DNA of 64,000 nt from Mucilaginibacter sp. JRF (GCF_015223065.1 NZ_JADFBY010000005.1:1-64000), one strand, 5' to 3'. Positions 14,344 through 23,923 are shown, counted from the first letter of the stretch. Notes: generated by a model not told the origin, from the letters alone. Numbers and translations are program-made.

Positions 14344-17154
14344 ATGAAAAAACTCTTTTTATTGGATGGCATGGCGCTTATTTACCGCGCCCACTTCGCG
14401 TTGAGCAAAAACCCGCGGTTTACTTCGGGTGGAATGAATACATCAGCTGTTATGGGTTTCACCAATACCCTGCTTGATGTGCTGCGTAAAGAAAAGCCAA
14501 GCCACATGGCCGTAGTATTTGATACCGATGCGCCCACCGAACGCCATACTGATTTTGAAGGCTATAAGGCACACCGCGAAGCCATGCCCGAAGACTTAGC
14601 CAAGGCATTGCCTTATGTGATCAAGGTAATACTGGGCTTCAATATTCCGGTAATAACATCAGATGGTTACGAGGCCGATGACATTATTGGCACCCTGGCC
14701 AAAAAAGCCGAGGTACAAGGCTACACTGTATACTGCATGACCCCTGATAAGGATTTTGCCCAATTGGTGAGCGATAATATATTCATCTACAAACCTGCAC
14801 GCATGGGTAACGAGATGGAGATATTAGGCGTGAAGGAAGTTTTAGCCAAATGGGAGGTAGAGCGTGTTGAACAGGTGATAGATATCCTCGGCCTGTGGGG
14901 CGATGCGGTGGATAATATCCCCGGCATTCCCGGAGTGGGCGAAAAGACTGCCAAGTCATTGATCAAAACATACGGTTCGGTTGAAAATATTATTGCCAAC
15001 AGCCACGAGCTGAAGGGCAAGCTGAAAGAGAACGTTGAAACTTATGCCGAGCAGGGCCTGCTATCAAAAAAACTGGCTACCATTATGCTGAATGCTCCGG
15101 TTGAGCTGGACGAAGAAGGACTGGAGATATGTGCTCCAAGTCGTGACTTGTTAGAGCCATTGTTTGCCGAGTTGGAGTTCCGTACGCTGGGCAAGCGCGT
15201 GTTTGGCGAGGAGTACAGCATTACCGAAATGAAGGCCGCATCGGTACAAACCGATCTGTTTGGCAATCCGGTTAATGGCGGCTATACCAGCCTTACGGTT
15301 GATGTTACGGATATAAAAGAACCGGAAACTCCGGCCATCGCCAAAAATATAGATAACACAGATCATCAATATCACCTGGCTGATACTGTTGAAAAGCGTG
15401 CCGAACTTATCGCGCTGCTTAAACAACAAAAAGATATTTGCTTTGATACCGAAACCACCGGTACCGATGCCAACAATTGCGAGCTGGTAGGTTTATCGTT
15501 CGCCATTAAGGCGGGTGAGGCCTGGTATGTGCCTGTCCCGGCAGATCAGGCTGCGGCGCAAATTATTGTTAATGAGTTTAAGGATGTGCTTGAGGATGAA
15601 AGCATAGGCAAAACAGGCCAAAACATCAAGTTTGATGTAATGGTGCTTAAATGGTACAACATCAATGTAAAGGGTAGTTTGTTTGATACCATGCTGGCCC
15701 ACTACGTGCTCGATCCGGATACGAGGCATAATATGGATATCCTGTCCGAAAATTATTTGGGGTATACGCCGGTTTCTATTACCACACTGATTGGCCCGAA
15801 AGGGAAGAACCAAGGCAATATGCGCGATGTGGAGATAGAAAAGATAAAGGATTATGCCGCCGAAGATGCCGATATTACCCTGCAATTAAAACAGGTGTTC
15901 GAGCCAAAGATAAAGCAAGCCGAGGCCGAGAAACTGATCAACGAGATAGAGCATCCGCTGATCTATGTACTGGCTGATATGGAATGCGAGGGCGTGAAAA
16001 TAGATCAGGATACACTCAAAGAATTCTCTAAGGATCTGACAACTGACCTGGCTAAGCTTGAGGCTGTGGTTTACGAAAAGGCGGGGGTGCGTTTCAATAT
16101 ATCATCGCCAAAGCAATTAGGCGAGGTGCTGTTTGAAAAACTACAACTCGATCCCAAAGCCAAAAAAACCAAGACAGGCCAGTACCAAACCGGTGAGGAT
16201 GTACTGTTGGCCTTAGCCGCAAAGAGCGATATTGTTAAGGATATATTGGATTTTAGGCAGCTGCTTAAGCTAAAATCAACCTATGTTGATGCCCTGCCGC
16301 AAATGATCAACCCTAAAACCGGTCGGGTACATACCTCGTACAACCAGGCGGTGGCGGCTACGGGGCGTTTAAGTTCACAAAACCCTAACCTGCAAAATAT
16401 CCCTATCCGTACCGAGCGTGGTCGTGAAGTGCGTAAGGCTTTCATCCCGCGCGATAGCGGCCATACCCTTATCTCTGCGGATTACTCACAGATAGAGCTA
16501 CGCATTATAGCCGAGATAAGCAAGGACGCGAACATGATGCAGGCTTTCCTGAATAATATTGACATTCATACCGCTACGGCGGCCAATGTTTATGGCGTGC
16601 CGGTTGCCGAGGTAACCAGCACCCAGCGCAGAAATGCCAAGGCGGTTAACTTTGGTATTATTTATGGGCAGTCGGCTTTTGGCTTATCGCAAAACCTGGG
16701 CATACCACGTAAGGAGGCCGCCGAGATCATTGAACAATACTTTATACAGTTTCCCGGCATTAAAGGCTACATGGCCGATACCATGAACTTTGCCCGCGAG
16801 AACGGTTATGTAAACACATTGATGGGTCGCCGCCGTTACCTGCGCGATATTAATTCGGCCAATGCTACCGTGCGTGGTTTTGCCGAACGAAATGCCATTA
16901 ACGCCCCGATACAGGGTTCGGCCGCAGATATGATCAAGATAGCCATGATCAATATTCACCGCGAAATAAAAGCGCAAAACCTGCAAGGCAAAATGACCAT
17001 GCAGGTGCATGATGAGTTGGTGTTCGACGTGCCTCACCACGAAGTGGAGTTGGTAAAGCCCATTATTATGGAAAACATGAAGAACGCCATAAAAACTGAA
17101 GTGCCCATTATTGTAGAGATAGGCACGGGCACTAACTGGCTGGAAGCGCATTGA
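14344..17154 (+). CDS. polA: DNA polymerase I
   Basis: Family A DNA polymerase of 936 residues used in Okazaki fragment processing and repair. The N-terminal 5' nuclease domain (residues 1 to about 290) starts KKLFLLDGMALIYRAHFAL and has the helix-hairpin-helix stretch NIPGIPGVGEKTAKSLI. The 3'-5' proofreading domain looks active, with CFDTETTGTDA near residue 366 and the DAEDADITLQLK block. The polymerase domain has motif A SADYSQIELRI near residue 715, motif B RRNAKAVNFGIIYGQ and motif C MQVHDELVF near 890. A TACTTTTG box at 14278-14285 could be a -7 promoter element, but no -33 partner is visible. Confidence 0.97.
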   Translation: MKKLFLLDGMALIYRAHFALSKNPRFTSGGMNTSAVMGFTNTLLDVLRKEKPSHMAVVFDTDAPTERHTDFEGYKAHREAMPEDLAKALPYVIKVILGFNIPVITSDGYEADDIIGTLAKKAEVQGYTVYCMTPDKDFAQLVSDNIFIYKPARMGNEMEILGVKEVLAKWEVERVEQVIDILGLWGDAVDNIPGIPGVGEKTAKSLIKTYGSVENIIANSHELKGKLKENVETYAEQGLLSKKLATIMLNAPVELDEEGLEICAPSRDLLEPLFAELEFRTLGKRVFGEEYSITEMKAASVQTDLFGNPVNGGYTSLTVDVTDIKEPETPAIAKNIDNTDHQYHLADTVEKRAELIALLKQQKDICFDTETTGTDANNCELVGLSFAIKAGEAWYVPVPADQAAAQIIVNEFKDVLEDESIGKTGQNIKFDVMVLKWYNINVKGSLFDTMLAHYVLDPDTRHNMDILSENYLGYTPVSITTLIGPKGKNQGNMRDVEIEKIKDYAAEDADITLQLKQVFEPKIKQAEAEKLINEIEHPLIYVLADMECEGVKIDQDTLKEFSKDLTTDLAKLEAVVYEKAGVRFNISSPKQLGEVLFEKLQLDPKAKKTKTGQYQTGEDVLLALAAKSDIVKDILDFRQLLKLKSTYVDALPQMINPKTGRVHTSYNQAVAATGRLSSQNPNLQNIPIRTERGREVRKAFIPRDSGHTLISADYSQIELRIIAEISKDANMMQAFLNNIDIHTATAANVYGVPVAEVTSTQRRNAKAVNFGIIYGQSAFGLSQNLGIPRKEAAEIIEQYFIQFPGIKGYMADTMNFARENGYVNTLMGRRRYLRDINSANATVRGFAERNAINAPIQGSAADMIKIAMINIHREIKAQNLQGKMTMQVHDELVFDVPHHEVELVKPIIMENMKNAIKTEVPIIVEIGTGTNWLEAH

Positions 17155-17157
17155 TGC

Positions 17158-17260
17158 TTCGACAGGACATTACTACATGGAAGGCCTGTCACCCTGAGCT
17201 TGTCGAAGGGTGCGTGTGGTGGGCATAGTCCGTTAGTGTTTCGACAGGCTCAACATGACA
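17158..17260. repeat. Intergenic palindromic repeat (CCTGAGCTTGTCGAAGG type)
   Basis: Three related copies of a CTTCGACAGG/CCTGAGCTTGTCGAAGG sequence lie in alternating orientation at 17158-17168, 17187-17212 and 17239-17260. The middle copy forms a hairpin through CACCCT (17190-17195) and AGGGTG (17207-17212). Sequences of this type occur between genes in many environmental bacterial genomes, mostly as REP-like elements. It directly follows polA and may serve as its 3' end structure. Confidence 0.65.
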
Positions 17261-17279
17261 AGGAAGTGTTAGTTATAAA

Positions 17280-17314
17280 TTGGCATCTATTAAATTAGAT
17301 AATTGGTATATTTG
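17280..17314 (+). promoter_or_regulatory. Candidate Bacteroidetes promoter of the toxin-antitoxin pair
   Basis: A perfect -7 box TATATTTG lies at 17307-17314 with a TTG at 17280-17282 as possible -33 element (24-bp spacer, slightly long). The box ends 4 bp before the ATG at 17319, so transcripts would start at or just next to the start codon. Confidence 0.4.
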
Positions 17315-17318
17315 ATAT

Positions 17319-17537
17319 ATGATAAGGACGCTTTTAAAGCCTGATAATCAAAATATCTCTATCCGGTTGCCTGAAAATTTTGTAGGTAAGCAGGTGGAGG
17401 TTATAGCTTTTACTGTTGAGGAAACACAGCAGAATGAAATAGCGACAGATAAACCGCTTGCGCATTTCGCTTCCCAAAACGTATTGGCAAAGGATTGGTT
17501 ATCAGCAGAAGAAGACGAAGCATGGCAGGATTTGTAA
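17319..17537 (+). CDS. Putative antitoxin partner of PemK/MazF-type toxin
   Basis: Small acidic protein of 72 residues. It starts MIRTLLKPDNQNISIRLPE, a beta-strand pattern seen in AbrB- or DUF2281-like antitoxins, with KQVEVIAFTVEE after it; the C-terminal part is acidic (SAEEDEAWQDL), as expected for a segment that covers a basic toxin. I assign it as antitoxin mainly from position: its last 16 bp overlap the start of the toxin gene. A -7 type promoter box lies immediately upstream. It could instead be a small regulator with no toxin role. Confidence 0.7.
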   Translation: MIRTLLKPDNQNISIRLPENFVGKQVEVIAFTVEETQQNEIATDKPLAHFASQNVLAKDWLSAEEDEAWQDL

Positions 17538-17851
17538 AAGGCGACGTAGTTGTTATCCTGTTCCCGTTCTCTGATCTTTCCGGAAGTAAGAAAAGGCCGG
17601 CACTTGTACTTGCCGATCTGCCGGGGGATGATATTATTCTTTGCCAGATAACCAGTCAGCAAGCGTGGGACTCATTCGCCGTGCCGATTGACGCAAGCAG
17701 TTTTCTTTCAGGTTCACTGCCCGTGGCCTCAAACGTTCGTCCATCACGAATATTTACTGCGGATAAAAATATAATTCTCAAAAAGGCGGGAACGCTCAAT
17801 CAATCTGCTTATAATAAAGTTGTCAGTATAATTAACAGCCTTATCAGCTAA
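17522..17851 (+). CDS. PemK/MazF-type toxin
   Basis: Likely endoribonuclease of the MazF/PemK fold, 109 residues. It shows the family pattern KGDVVVILFPFSDLSGSKKR followed by PALVLADL, then LCQITSQ and NVRPSRIFTADKNII, with the Arg of the KRPALVL block and the Ser/Thr of the QITSQ strand at positions used for RNA cleavage in the family. The ATG at 17522 overlaps the antitoxin gene; an in-frame TTG at 17495 would add nine Arg-rich residues and is less likely. murF follows 18 bp later with no terminator between, so murF may be transcribed with this module. Confidence 0.85.
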   Translation: MAGFVKGDVVVILFPFSDLSGSKKRPALVLADLPGDDIILCQITSQQAWDSFAVPIDASSFLSGSLPVASNVRPSRIFTADKNIILKKAGTLNQSAYNKVVSIINSLIS

Positions 17852-17869
17852 TTATATCATTATCTAACC

Positions 17870-19177
17870 ATGACCATCGACCATCTATACCAGCTATATA
17901 CAAAGCATCCTGTTATCAGTACTGATACCCGCCGTATTGCGCCGGGCAGCTTGTTTTTTGCCTTAAAGGGCGATAAGTTTGATGCCAATACCTTCGCGGC
18001 GCAAGCTGTTGAGGCCGGGGCGGCTTATGCGGTGATTGATGATGCCAAATATCGTGTTAGCGAACAGTATATTCTGGTTGATGATGTGCTGGAAACCTTG
18101 CAGAATCTGGCCCGCTACCACCGTAAGCAACTGAATATTCCGGTGGTGGGTTTAACGGGTACCAACGGAAAGACCACAACAAAGGAGCTGATCAATGCCG
18201 TGCTGTCGCAGCATTTTAATACGCTGGCCACACAGGGTAACCTGAATAACCATATAGGTGTGCCGCTAACCATTCTGAGTATTACTGCCGAGCATGAAGC
18301 CGCAGTAATAGAAATGGGCGCCAATCACCAAAAGGAGATAGAGATGCTCTGCACCATATCGCAACCTACGCATGGCCTGATAACCAATGTTGGCAAGGCG
18401 CATCTGGAAGGTTTCGGCGGTGTTGAGGGTGTTAAGATAGCCAAGGGCGAACTGTACGATCACCTGGCCACGCATGGTGCCAACGTATTCATCAATGCTG
18501 ATGATGCTACCTTGCAGCAAATGGCAGCGAAGCGCACCTTTAAAAAGCAATTGTTTTACGGTACGCAGGGCGATGATAGCCTGATAACCGGTAAACTGAT
18601 AGAGAACTCACCACACCTGGTGTTAGAGTGGCACGAGAAAGGCTCATCAAAAACTCATCAGGTTAAATCGAACTTAACGGGTGTTTATAACCTGGATAAT
18701 ATACTGGCCGCTATTTGTGTTGGCACCTATCTGGGGCTTACCCCGACGGAGATCAACAAAGGTTTGGAGGGTTATCAGCCTAAAAACAACCGCTCGCAAA
18801 TTGTAAAAACTGCTACTAACACGCTTATTTGCGACTACTACAATGCCAACCCAAGCAGCATGATGGTAGCTATTGAGAATGTTGACAAGATAACCGCCGA
18901 GAAAAAGGTGCTTATTTTAGGCGATATGTTCGAACTGGGCGATGATGCCCCCGCTGAGCACCTGGCCGTAATTGAAAAGGCGGAAGCCGCCGGAGTTAAC
19001 GAGCGTATTTTTATAGGCAAAGAGTTTAGCGCTGCCCGAGTATCGCACGCGGGGCAATATTTTGAAACTGCCGAGGATGCTATCGAAGCATTGCAAAACG
19101 ATCCGATAACCAATGCCACTATCCTCATCAAAGGATCACGTGGTATGGCTTTGGAGCGTTTGGTGGCTTTGTTTTAG
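17870..19177 (+). CDS. murF: UDP-N-acetylmuramoyl-tripeptide--D-Ala-D-Ala ligase
   Basis: ATP-dependent ligase that adds D-Ala-D-Ala to the peptidoglycan precursor in the cytoplasm. The N-terminal domain has STDTRRIAPGSLFFALKGD, the ATP-binding loop GLTGTNGKTTTKELI is near residue 103, the central domain has EMGANHQKEI and ITNVGKAHLEGF, and the C-terminal domain has DYYNANPSSM and LGDMFELGD. Length of 435 residues is normal. It stands apart from any other cell-wall cluster here and directly follows a toxin-antitoxin pair. Confidence 0.95.
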   Translation: MTIDHLYQLYTKHPVISTDTRRIAPGSLFFALKGDKFDANTFAAQAVEAGAAYAVIDDAKYRVSEQYILVDDVLETLQNLARYHRKQLNIPVVGLTGTNGKTTTKELINAVLSQHFNTLATQGNLNNHIGVPLTILSITAEHEAAVIEMGANHQKEIEMLCTISQPTHGLITNVGKAHLEGFGGVEGVKIAKGELYDHLATHGANVFINADDATLQQMAAKRTFKKQLFYGTQGDDSLITGKLIENSPHLVLEWHEKGSSKTHQVKSNLTGVYNLDNILAAICVGTYLGLTPTEINKGLEGYQPKNNRSQIVKTATNTLICDYYNANPSSMMVAIENVDKITAEKKVLILGDMFELGDDAPAEHLAVIEKAEAAGVNERIFIGKEFSAARVSHAGQYFETAEDAIEALQNDPITNATILIKGSRGMALERLVALF

Positions 19178-19267
19178 TAAATATCTATATCATAGAATAA
19201 TCCATTGATTTATAGTTGCATTATATTGGTTTAAAATGTAGTTTAGACATTTCTAAACCATTAACCA

Positions 19268-21496
19268 ATGCGTAAACTACTAATTATGACCTGTGTAGCG
19301 GCATGCGCCTACACGGCAAGGGCTCAGCGTGTAGAAATGCCGCAGGCCAAATTCAGCAAGGGCAACGAGGCCGCGTGGAGCGATCCCGGCTTTAACGATT
19401 CATCATGGCAAAACCTTAAAACCAGCTCCTTTTGGGAGAAACAGGGTGTTGACTATAATGGCTATGCCTGGTACCGTTTCCATGTAAACATACCGTCATC
19501 GTTAAAAACCAAATCGGCACTTAAGGATTCGCTGCTGCTTAATCTGGCCTATATTGATGATTGCGATGAGGTTTTCTTCAATGGCAAAAAGGTAGGCCAA
19601 ACCGGTCGTTTCCCTAACGATGAGGGTGGTTATTCAACCGCGTACTTTAAAGAGCGTGCCTATCACCTGGCCCTGAAAGATCTGACCATAAACTGGGATA
19701 AAGAGAATGTTATAACCGTTAAGGTGTACGACGGTGATGGCGACGGCGGTATCGGCAATGCTACCCCATACATCACCATGCTCGATTATATTGATAATAT
19801 TACTATCAACACAAACAACAGCTTCACCTTCTCGGGCGGAAACGTAAAAAAGGAGATCAGCATCATTAACAAAAACCCCGCCTTTGTTAAGGGTTTGTTC
19901 ACCGTTAAGGCTAAAGACGAAGAAACCGGCAAGATACTTTATACCAAAGAATACCCTATTGGCATTGTGCCCGGCACCACATCACCTATTGCCAGCGCTG
20001 CTGTTAAAATTGATATTGTAAGTAAACCCGGCGTTACGCTCACCTATAACTTTACCGAAAAGCTGACCGGCAAAAGCATCAACGCTACCGAGCAGCCTCC
20101 GTATATATTAACCCCTAAAGCCCCGCCAACTCCACGTATCAACGGTGCGCAGATAACCGGCGTTAGGCCGAATTCGCCGTTGTTGTACAAAATTGCCGCT
20201 ACGGGTACAAAACCACTTACCTACTCGGCAGCTGATTTGCCCGAGGGCTTAAAGCTGGATGCCGCTACAGGTATTATTACCGGTACTGTGGCTAAAGAAG
20301 GCAGCTATCCCGTTAGGATAATGGTTAAGAACGCGTTGGGTAATGCCGAGCGTGTTCTCACTATTAAGGTTGGCGATCTGCTGGCGCTAACCCCGGCCAT
20401 GGGCTGGAATAGCTGGAACTGCTGGGGCCTTTCGGTAACGGCTGATAAGGTGAAAAGCTCGGCACAGGCCTTGATAGATAAAGGATTGATTGACCACGGC
20501 TGGACATACATCAACGTTGATGATGCCTGGGAAGCACCCGCGCGTGCTGCCGATGGTACAATAGTTACCAACGAAAAGTTCCCGGATATGAAAGCGCTGG
20601 GCGACTGGCTGCATGGTCATGGCCTTAAATTCGGTATCTACTCATCACCGGGCAGGTTAACCTGTGGTGGCTACCTGGGTTCGCTTGGCCATGAGTTGCA
20701 GGATGCCGAAACTTACAACAAATGGGGCGTTGATTACCTGAAACACGACTGGTGCGCCTATAGCGAAGTAGCGGGCAGCGATACTACGCTGGAAACCTTT
20801 ATGAAGCCCTATCGTGTTATGCAAAAGGCCTTACGCGCGCAACCCCGTGATATTTACTACAGCCTTTGCCAATACGGTATGAAAGATGTTTGGAAATGGG
20901 GCGACCGTGTTGATGCCAACAGTTGGCGCACTACAGGAGATATTACCGACACCTGGGAGAGTTTGCACGATATTGGTTTCCGTCAGTATAAAATATCTGA
21001 GTACGCCAAGCCAGGTCGTTGGAATGACCCGGATATGCTGATAGTAGGCAAAGTGGGCTGGAGCGGCAACCTGCGCAACACCCGTTTAACGCCCGATGAG
21101 CAATACACCCACATCAGCCTGTGGAGCCTGCTGTCCTCGCCATTGCTGATAGGTTGCGATATTGCCCAGATGGACGACTTTACCCTCAACCTGCTTACTA
21201 ACGATGAGGTGATTGCCGTTAACCAGGATGTGCTGGGCAAACAAGCCCGCCGTGTACTGGCCAGGGATGGTTACGAGGTTTATGTTAAGGAACTGGCCGA
21301 TGGTAGCAAAGCAGTAGGCTTTTTTAACCTGAACGCTCAATACAAAACTATATCAGTAAACGCGGCCGAGATCGGCTTAAAATCATCAGCCAATGTGCGC
21401 GATGTGTGGAGGCAAAAAGATTTGGGTAAGGCCGCTAAGGGCTTCAGCTACAAACTTGCGCCACACGGTGTAATGATGATCAGGGTTAAAGGTTAA
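19268..21496 (+). CDS. GH27 alpha-galactosidase with accessory N-terminal domains
   Basis: Secreted glycoside hydrolase of 742 residues that should release terminal alpha-galactose. A signal peptide (about 1-19, ending ARAQ) is followed by a galactose-binding-like jelly roll (SWQNLKTSSFWEKQGVDYNG), a linker beta-domain, and a putative Ig domain (He_PIG type: LPEGLKLDAATGIITGTV). The GH27 barrel begins ALTPAMGWNSWNCWGL. The nucleophile Asp is in YLKHDWC near residue 492 and the acid/base Asp in GRWNDPDML near 586. A C-terminal beta-domain closes the protein. It has no linked SusC/SusD pair and probably acts in the periplasm. Confidence 0.93.
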   Translation: MRKLLIMTCVAACAYTARAQRVEMPQAKFSKGNEAAWSDPGFNDSSWQNLKTSSFWEKQGVDYNGYAWYRFHVNIPSSLKTKSALKDSLLLNLAYIDDCDEVFFNGKKVGQTGRFPNDEGGYSTAYFKERAYHLALKDLTINWDKENVITVKVYDGDGDGGIGNATPYITMLDYIDNITINTNNSFTFSGGNVKKEISIINKNPAFVKGLFTVKAKDEETGKILYTKEYPIGIVPGTTSPIASAAVKIDIVSKPGVTLTYNFTEKLTGKSINATEQPPYILTPKAPPTPRINGAQITGVRPNSPLLYKIAATGTKPLTYSAADLPEGLKLDAATGIITGTVAKEGSYPVRIMVKNALGNAERVLTIKVGDLLALTPAMGWNSWNCWGLSVTADKVKSSAQALIDKGLIDHGWTYINVDDAWEAPARAADGTIVTNEKFPDMKALGDWLHGHGLKFGIYSSPGRLTCGGYLGSLGHELQDAETYNKWGVDYLKHDWCAYSEVAGSDTTLETFMKPYRVMQKALRAQPRDIYYSLCQYGMKDVWKWGDRVDANSWRTTGDITDTWESLHDIGFRQYKISEYAKPGRWNDPDMLIVGKVGWSGNLRNTRLTPDEQYTHISLWSLLSSPLLIGCDIAQMDDFTLNLLTNDEVIAVNQDVLGKQARRVLARDGYEVYVKELADGSKAVGFFNLNAQYKTISVNAAEIGLKSSANVRDVWRQKDLGKAAKGFSYKLAPHGVMMIRVKG

Positions 21497-21546
21497 TCCC
21501 TTAAAATACAACGGGCATGGTGTGCAAATAGCTATATTTGTGCATC

Positions 21547-22545
21547 ATGCCCATTTTCCCTACCCAATACTCAACCTTATCTGCCGCTGCCTTAAATATT
21601 CATTTACAGGATAATTATGGTTTAACCGGCACAACTTGTCGCTTGCTGATACGCAATGTGAGCGACACCTATCTGCTGGAGGACAATACCGAAAAATACA
21701 TCTTCAAGATATACCGGGATGCCCACCGCAAGCATACCGAAATACTGGCCGAGGTAGAATTGCTCAACATACTGAAAGCCGGTGGACTTAACGTTGCTTA
21801 CCCGATAACGGATAAAAGCGGACAACAGCTCCAACAATTTAATGCTGCCGAGGGCATACGTTATGGCGTATTATTCAGCTTTGCTGAGGGCGAGCCGGTT
21901 TATGATCTTTCGCCGGAGCATTTGCAGACTTTGGGCCATGCTATGGCGCATTTTCATAACATCAGCAGCAAAACCAAATTACAATACCCACGGCATGAGT
22001 TTACGGTTGATACCATGCTGCTGCAACCGGTTGGAGTGGTGGCTCCGGCATTTAAAAACTTGCCGGATGAATATGCTATCCTGAAAGATTTATCTAATAA
22101 AGTAGCTGAAAAGATCAATAGTTTCGATACCTCGAAAATTAGTTTCGGTTATTGCCATTACGATTTTTTGCCCAAGAATTTTCACTTTGAGGATGCGCGT
22201 ACCCTTACCTTTTTCGACTTTGACTTTTGTGGGTGGGGCATGCTGGCTAATGATATAGCATCCTTTTACGTGCATTACTTTATGGAAACAACCCTTAACA
22301 AGATAACCATGGAAAGGGGCGATGCTGATTTTCAATTGTTCATAGATGCCTATCGCGAAGTGCGCCCATTTACTGATGAGGAACTTGTTGCCGTGCCTTA
22401 CCTGGGCTTTGCATTTTGGGTGTTTTACCTGCGTTTTCAGTATGATAACTATGATGATTGGTCGAATACGTTTTTTAACGACCGCTTTTTGCGGGAGCGT
22501 ATCCGGATATTAAAGCTATGGGCTGAACGTCACTTCAGCTTTTAA
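21547..22545 (+). CDS. Aminoglycoside phosphotransferase (APH)-fold kinase
   Basis: Small-molecule kinase of about 332 residues in the APH / homoserine-kinase-like group. The N-lobe has NTEKYIFKIYR with the ATP-binding Lys and the helix Glu in ILAEVELLNIL. The C-lobe has the catalytic loop GYCHYDFLPKNFHF near residue 204 (Asp and Asn ligands) and the metal-binding Asp in FFDFDFCGWG near 229. Relatives phosphorylate choline, homoserine or methylthioribose, or protect proteins (SrkA). The substrate is unknown. The ATG at 21547 is preferred over a TTG at 21538 because a TATATTTG -7 box occupies 21533-21540; the transcript would then be nearly leaderless. Confidence 0.85.
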   Translation: MPIFPTQYSTLSAAALNIHLQDNYGLTGTTCRLLIRNVSDTYLLEDNTEKYIFKIYRDAHRKHTEILAEVELLNILKAGGLNVAYPITDKSGQQLQQFNAAEGIRYGVLFSFAEGEPVYDLSPEHLQTLGHAMAHFHNISSKTKLQYPRHEFTVDTMLLQPVGVVAPAFKNLPDEYAILKDLSNKVAEKINSFDTSKISFGYCHYDFLPKNFHFEDARTLTFFDFDFCGWGMLANDIASFYVHYFMETTLNKITMERGDADFQLFIDAYREVRPFTDEELVAVPYLGFAFWVFYLRFQYDNYDDWSNTFFNDRFLRERIRILKLWAERHFSF

Positions 22546-22615
22546 AGGCTGAACCTGCGGTTTGATTAATGGCATTTTCTTGCTTAATTTGTTTATTCAA
22601 TCCAAATAAACGTTC

Positions 22616-23530
22616 ATGAAAAAATTATACATCCTTTTGCTGGTTCAGTTGATATGTGTGGCTGCTATGGCCCAATCAAAACTGGAGCAGGACAAACAGG
22701 CTATCCGCGCGCTGGCGGGGTATTATAAGGTTACCTTTAATTATGCCGAAACCTTTGCGCCCGATACCGCTTACAAATTCCACCCGCGTTACCATTCATG
22801 GGGTTACGAGTGGGCTGTTATTGAGGAGGACTCGCCTAAAAAAATTGTGATACAACACTTGTTGGTAGTGGGCGATAGCATGGTGATAAAACACTGGCGT
22901 GAGGATTGGCAATATGAGGAGCCTACCATGCTGGCCTTTGATCAGGGTAATACCTGGAAAAAGGTTAAGTTAAAGCCTGCCGAGGTAAAAGGCCGCTGGG
23001 TACAAAAGGTATTTCAGGTTGATGATAGTCCGCGATACGAGAGCATTGGCACCTGGGTGCATGTTGATGGTCGCCACCAATGGCAAAGCGAAACCGACTC
23101 GCCGTTGCCTCGCCGCGAGTTTACAAAACGCAGCGATTATAACGTGCTTCGCCGTGGTAACCGTGTTTACCTGACCCCCGAAGGCTGGATGTTTGAGCAG
23201 GATAACAAAAAAATAGTACGCTCGGCAACCGGCGACAAACTGCTGGCCCAGGAAAAGGGCTACGAAGAATTTACCAAGGCCGACGAAAAGGAATTCGCCT
23301 ACGCCAAAGAATGGTGGGGCAGCCAAAAAGGCTATTGGGCCGATGTACGCAAGGTATGGGATGATGTATTCGCCAAAAACACAACCCTTAAACTAAACCA
23401 AAAGGTTGACGGCAAAATACTATTCGAAAAGCTTTTTGAACTGGGCGATCAATCCGTAAAAGAAAAATGGGATTCAGCCAAAAACAAACAGGAAGCTGAG
23501 AAGGCTATTAAGGCGCACTTAGCGTCTTAA
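22616..23530 (+). CDS. DUF6607 family secreted protein
   Basis: Exported protein of 304 residues with a signal peptide (about 1-20, ending AMAQ). It matches the DUF6607 family known mainly from Bacteroidetes and Proteobacteria: KQAIRALAGYYKVTFNYAET, then FHPRYHSWGYEWAVIEEDSP, KHWREDWQYEEP and WVHVDGRHQWQSETDSPLPR. The charged, Trp-rich core suggests a beta-barrel or lipocalin-like fold. In some organisms such proteins sit beside TonB receptors, but here neither neighbour gives a hint. The function is unknown. Confidence 0.8.
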   Translation: MKKLYILLLVQLICVAAMAQSKLEQDKQAIRALAGYYKVTFNYAETFAPDTAYKFHPRYHSWGYEWAVIEEDSPKKIVIQHLLVVGDSMVIKHWREDWQYEEPTMLAFDQGNTWKKVKLKPAEVKGRWVQKVFQVDDSPRYESIGTWVHVDGRHQWQSETDSPLPRREFTKRSDYNVLRRGNRVYLTPEGWMFEQDNKKIVRSATGDKLLAQEKGYEEFTKADEKEFAYAKEWWGSQKGYWADVRKVWDDVFAKNTTLKLNQKVDGKILFEKLFELGDQSVKEKWDSAKNKQEAEKAIKAHLAS

Positions 23531-23535
23531 TTTTG

Positions 23536-23607
23536 GTAGCAGTTGCGGTTGCAGTAGCAGGTTAAAATATGTATTAATATTACTGCTACTGCAACCGTAA
23601 CTGCCAC
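23536..23607. terminator. Long hairpin between convergent genes
   Basis: GCAGTTGCGGTTGCAGTAGC with its next two bases (23539-23560) pairs with 23583-23604 over 22 bp with one G-T wobble, and two more pairs form outside a mismatch. The loop is 22 nt and AT-rich; an A-run follows at 23611. It lies between the convergent DUF6607 and YbaB genes and can end transcription from both sides. Confidence 0.7.
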
Positions 23608-23617
23608 TTAAAAAAAA

Positions 23618-23923
23618 CTATTGCCCAAACATACCGCCCAATCCGCCGAACATGTCTTTGGCTATGGCAGCGGTTTCGGCCTGGCTAACGTTGTCGGCTT
23701 GTTCAAGGGCCTTATTAAGGGCAACTACTAATAGTTCTTCCACTTCTTCCTTATCGGCATCGGCAAAAAATGCTTCATCAATACTAACCGATTGAATTAC
23801 CTTGTTGCCATTGGCGGTTACCGTTATTTTACCACCCTCGGCAGTGCCGGTTACGGTAATGGCATCTAATCTCTTTTTTACTTCGCCTGCTTTTTGCTGG
23901 GCTTCAAATAATTTATCAAACAT
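23618..23923 (-). CDS. YbaB/EbfC family nucleoid-associated protein
   Basis: Small DNA-binding protein of 101 residues. It starts MFDKLFEAQQKAGEVKKRL, then the central beta-sheet (TAEGGKITVTANGNKVIQSV) and the C-terminal helix (EELLVVALNKALEQADNVS), which form the dimeric tweezer fold. The end is glycine- and methionine-rich (MFGGLGGMFGQ), as is usual for the family. YbaB proteins bind DNA as part of the nucleoid and in many bacteria sit beside dnaX and recR; here it stands alone. Confidence 0.9.
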   Translation of the reverse strand: MFDKLFEAQQKAGEVKKRLDAITVTGTAEGGKITVTANGNKVIQSVSIDEAFFADADKEEVEELLVVALNKALEQADNVSQAETAAIAKDMFGGLGGMFGQ

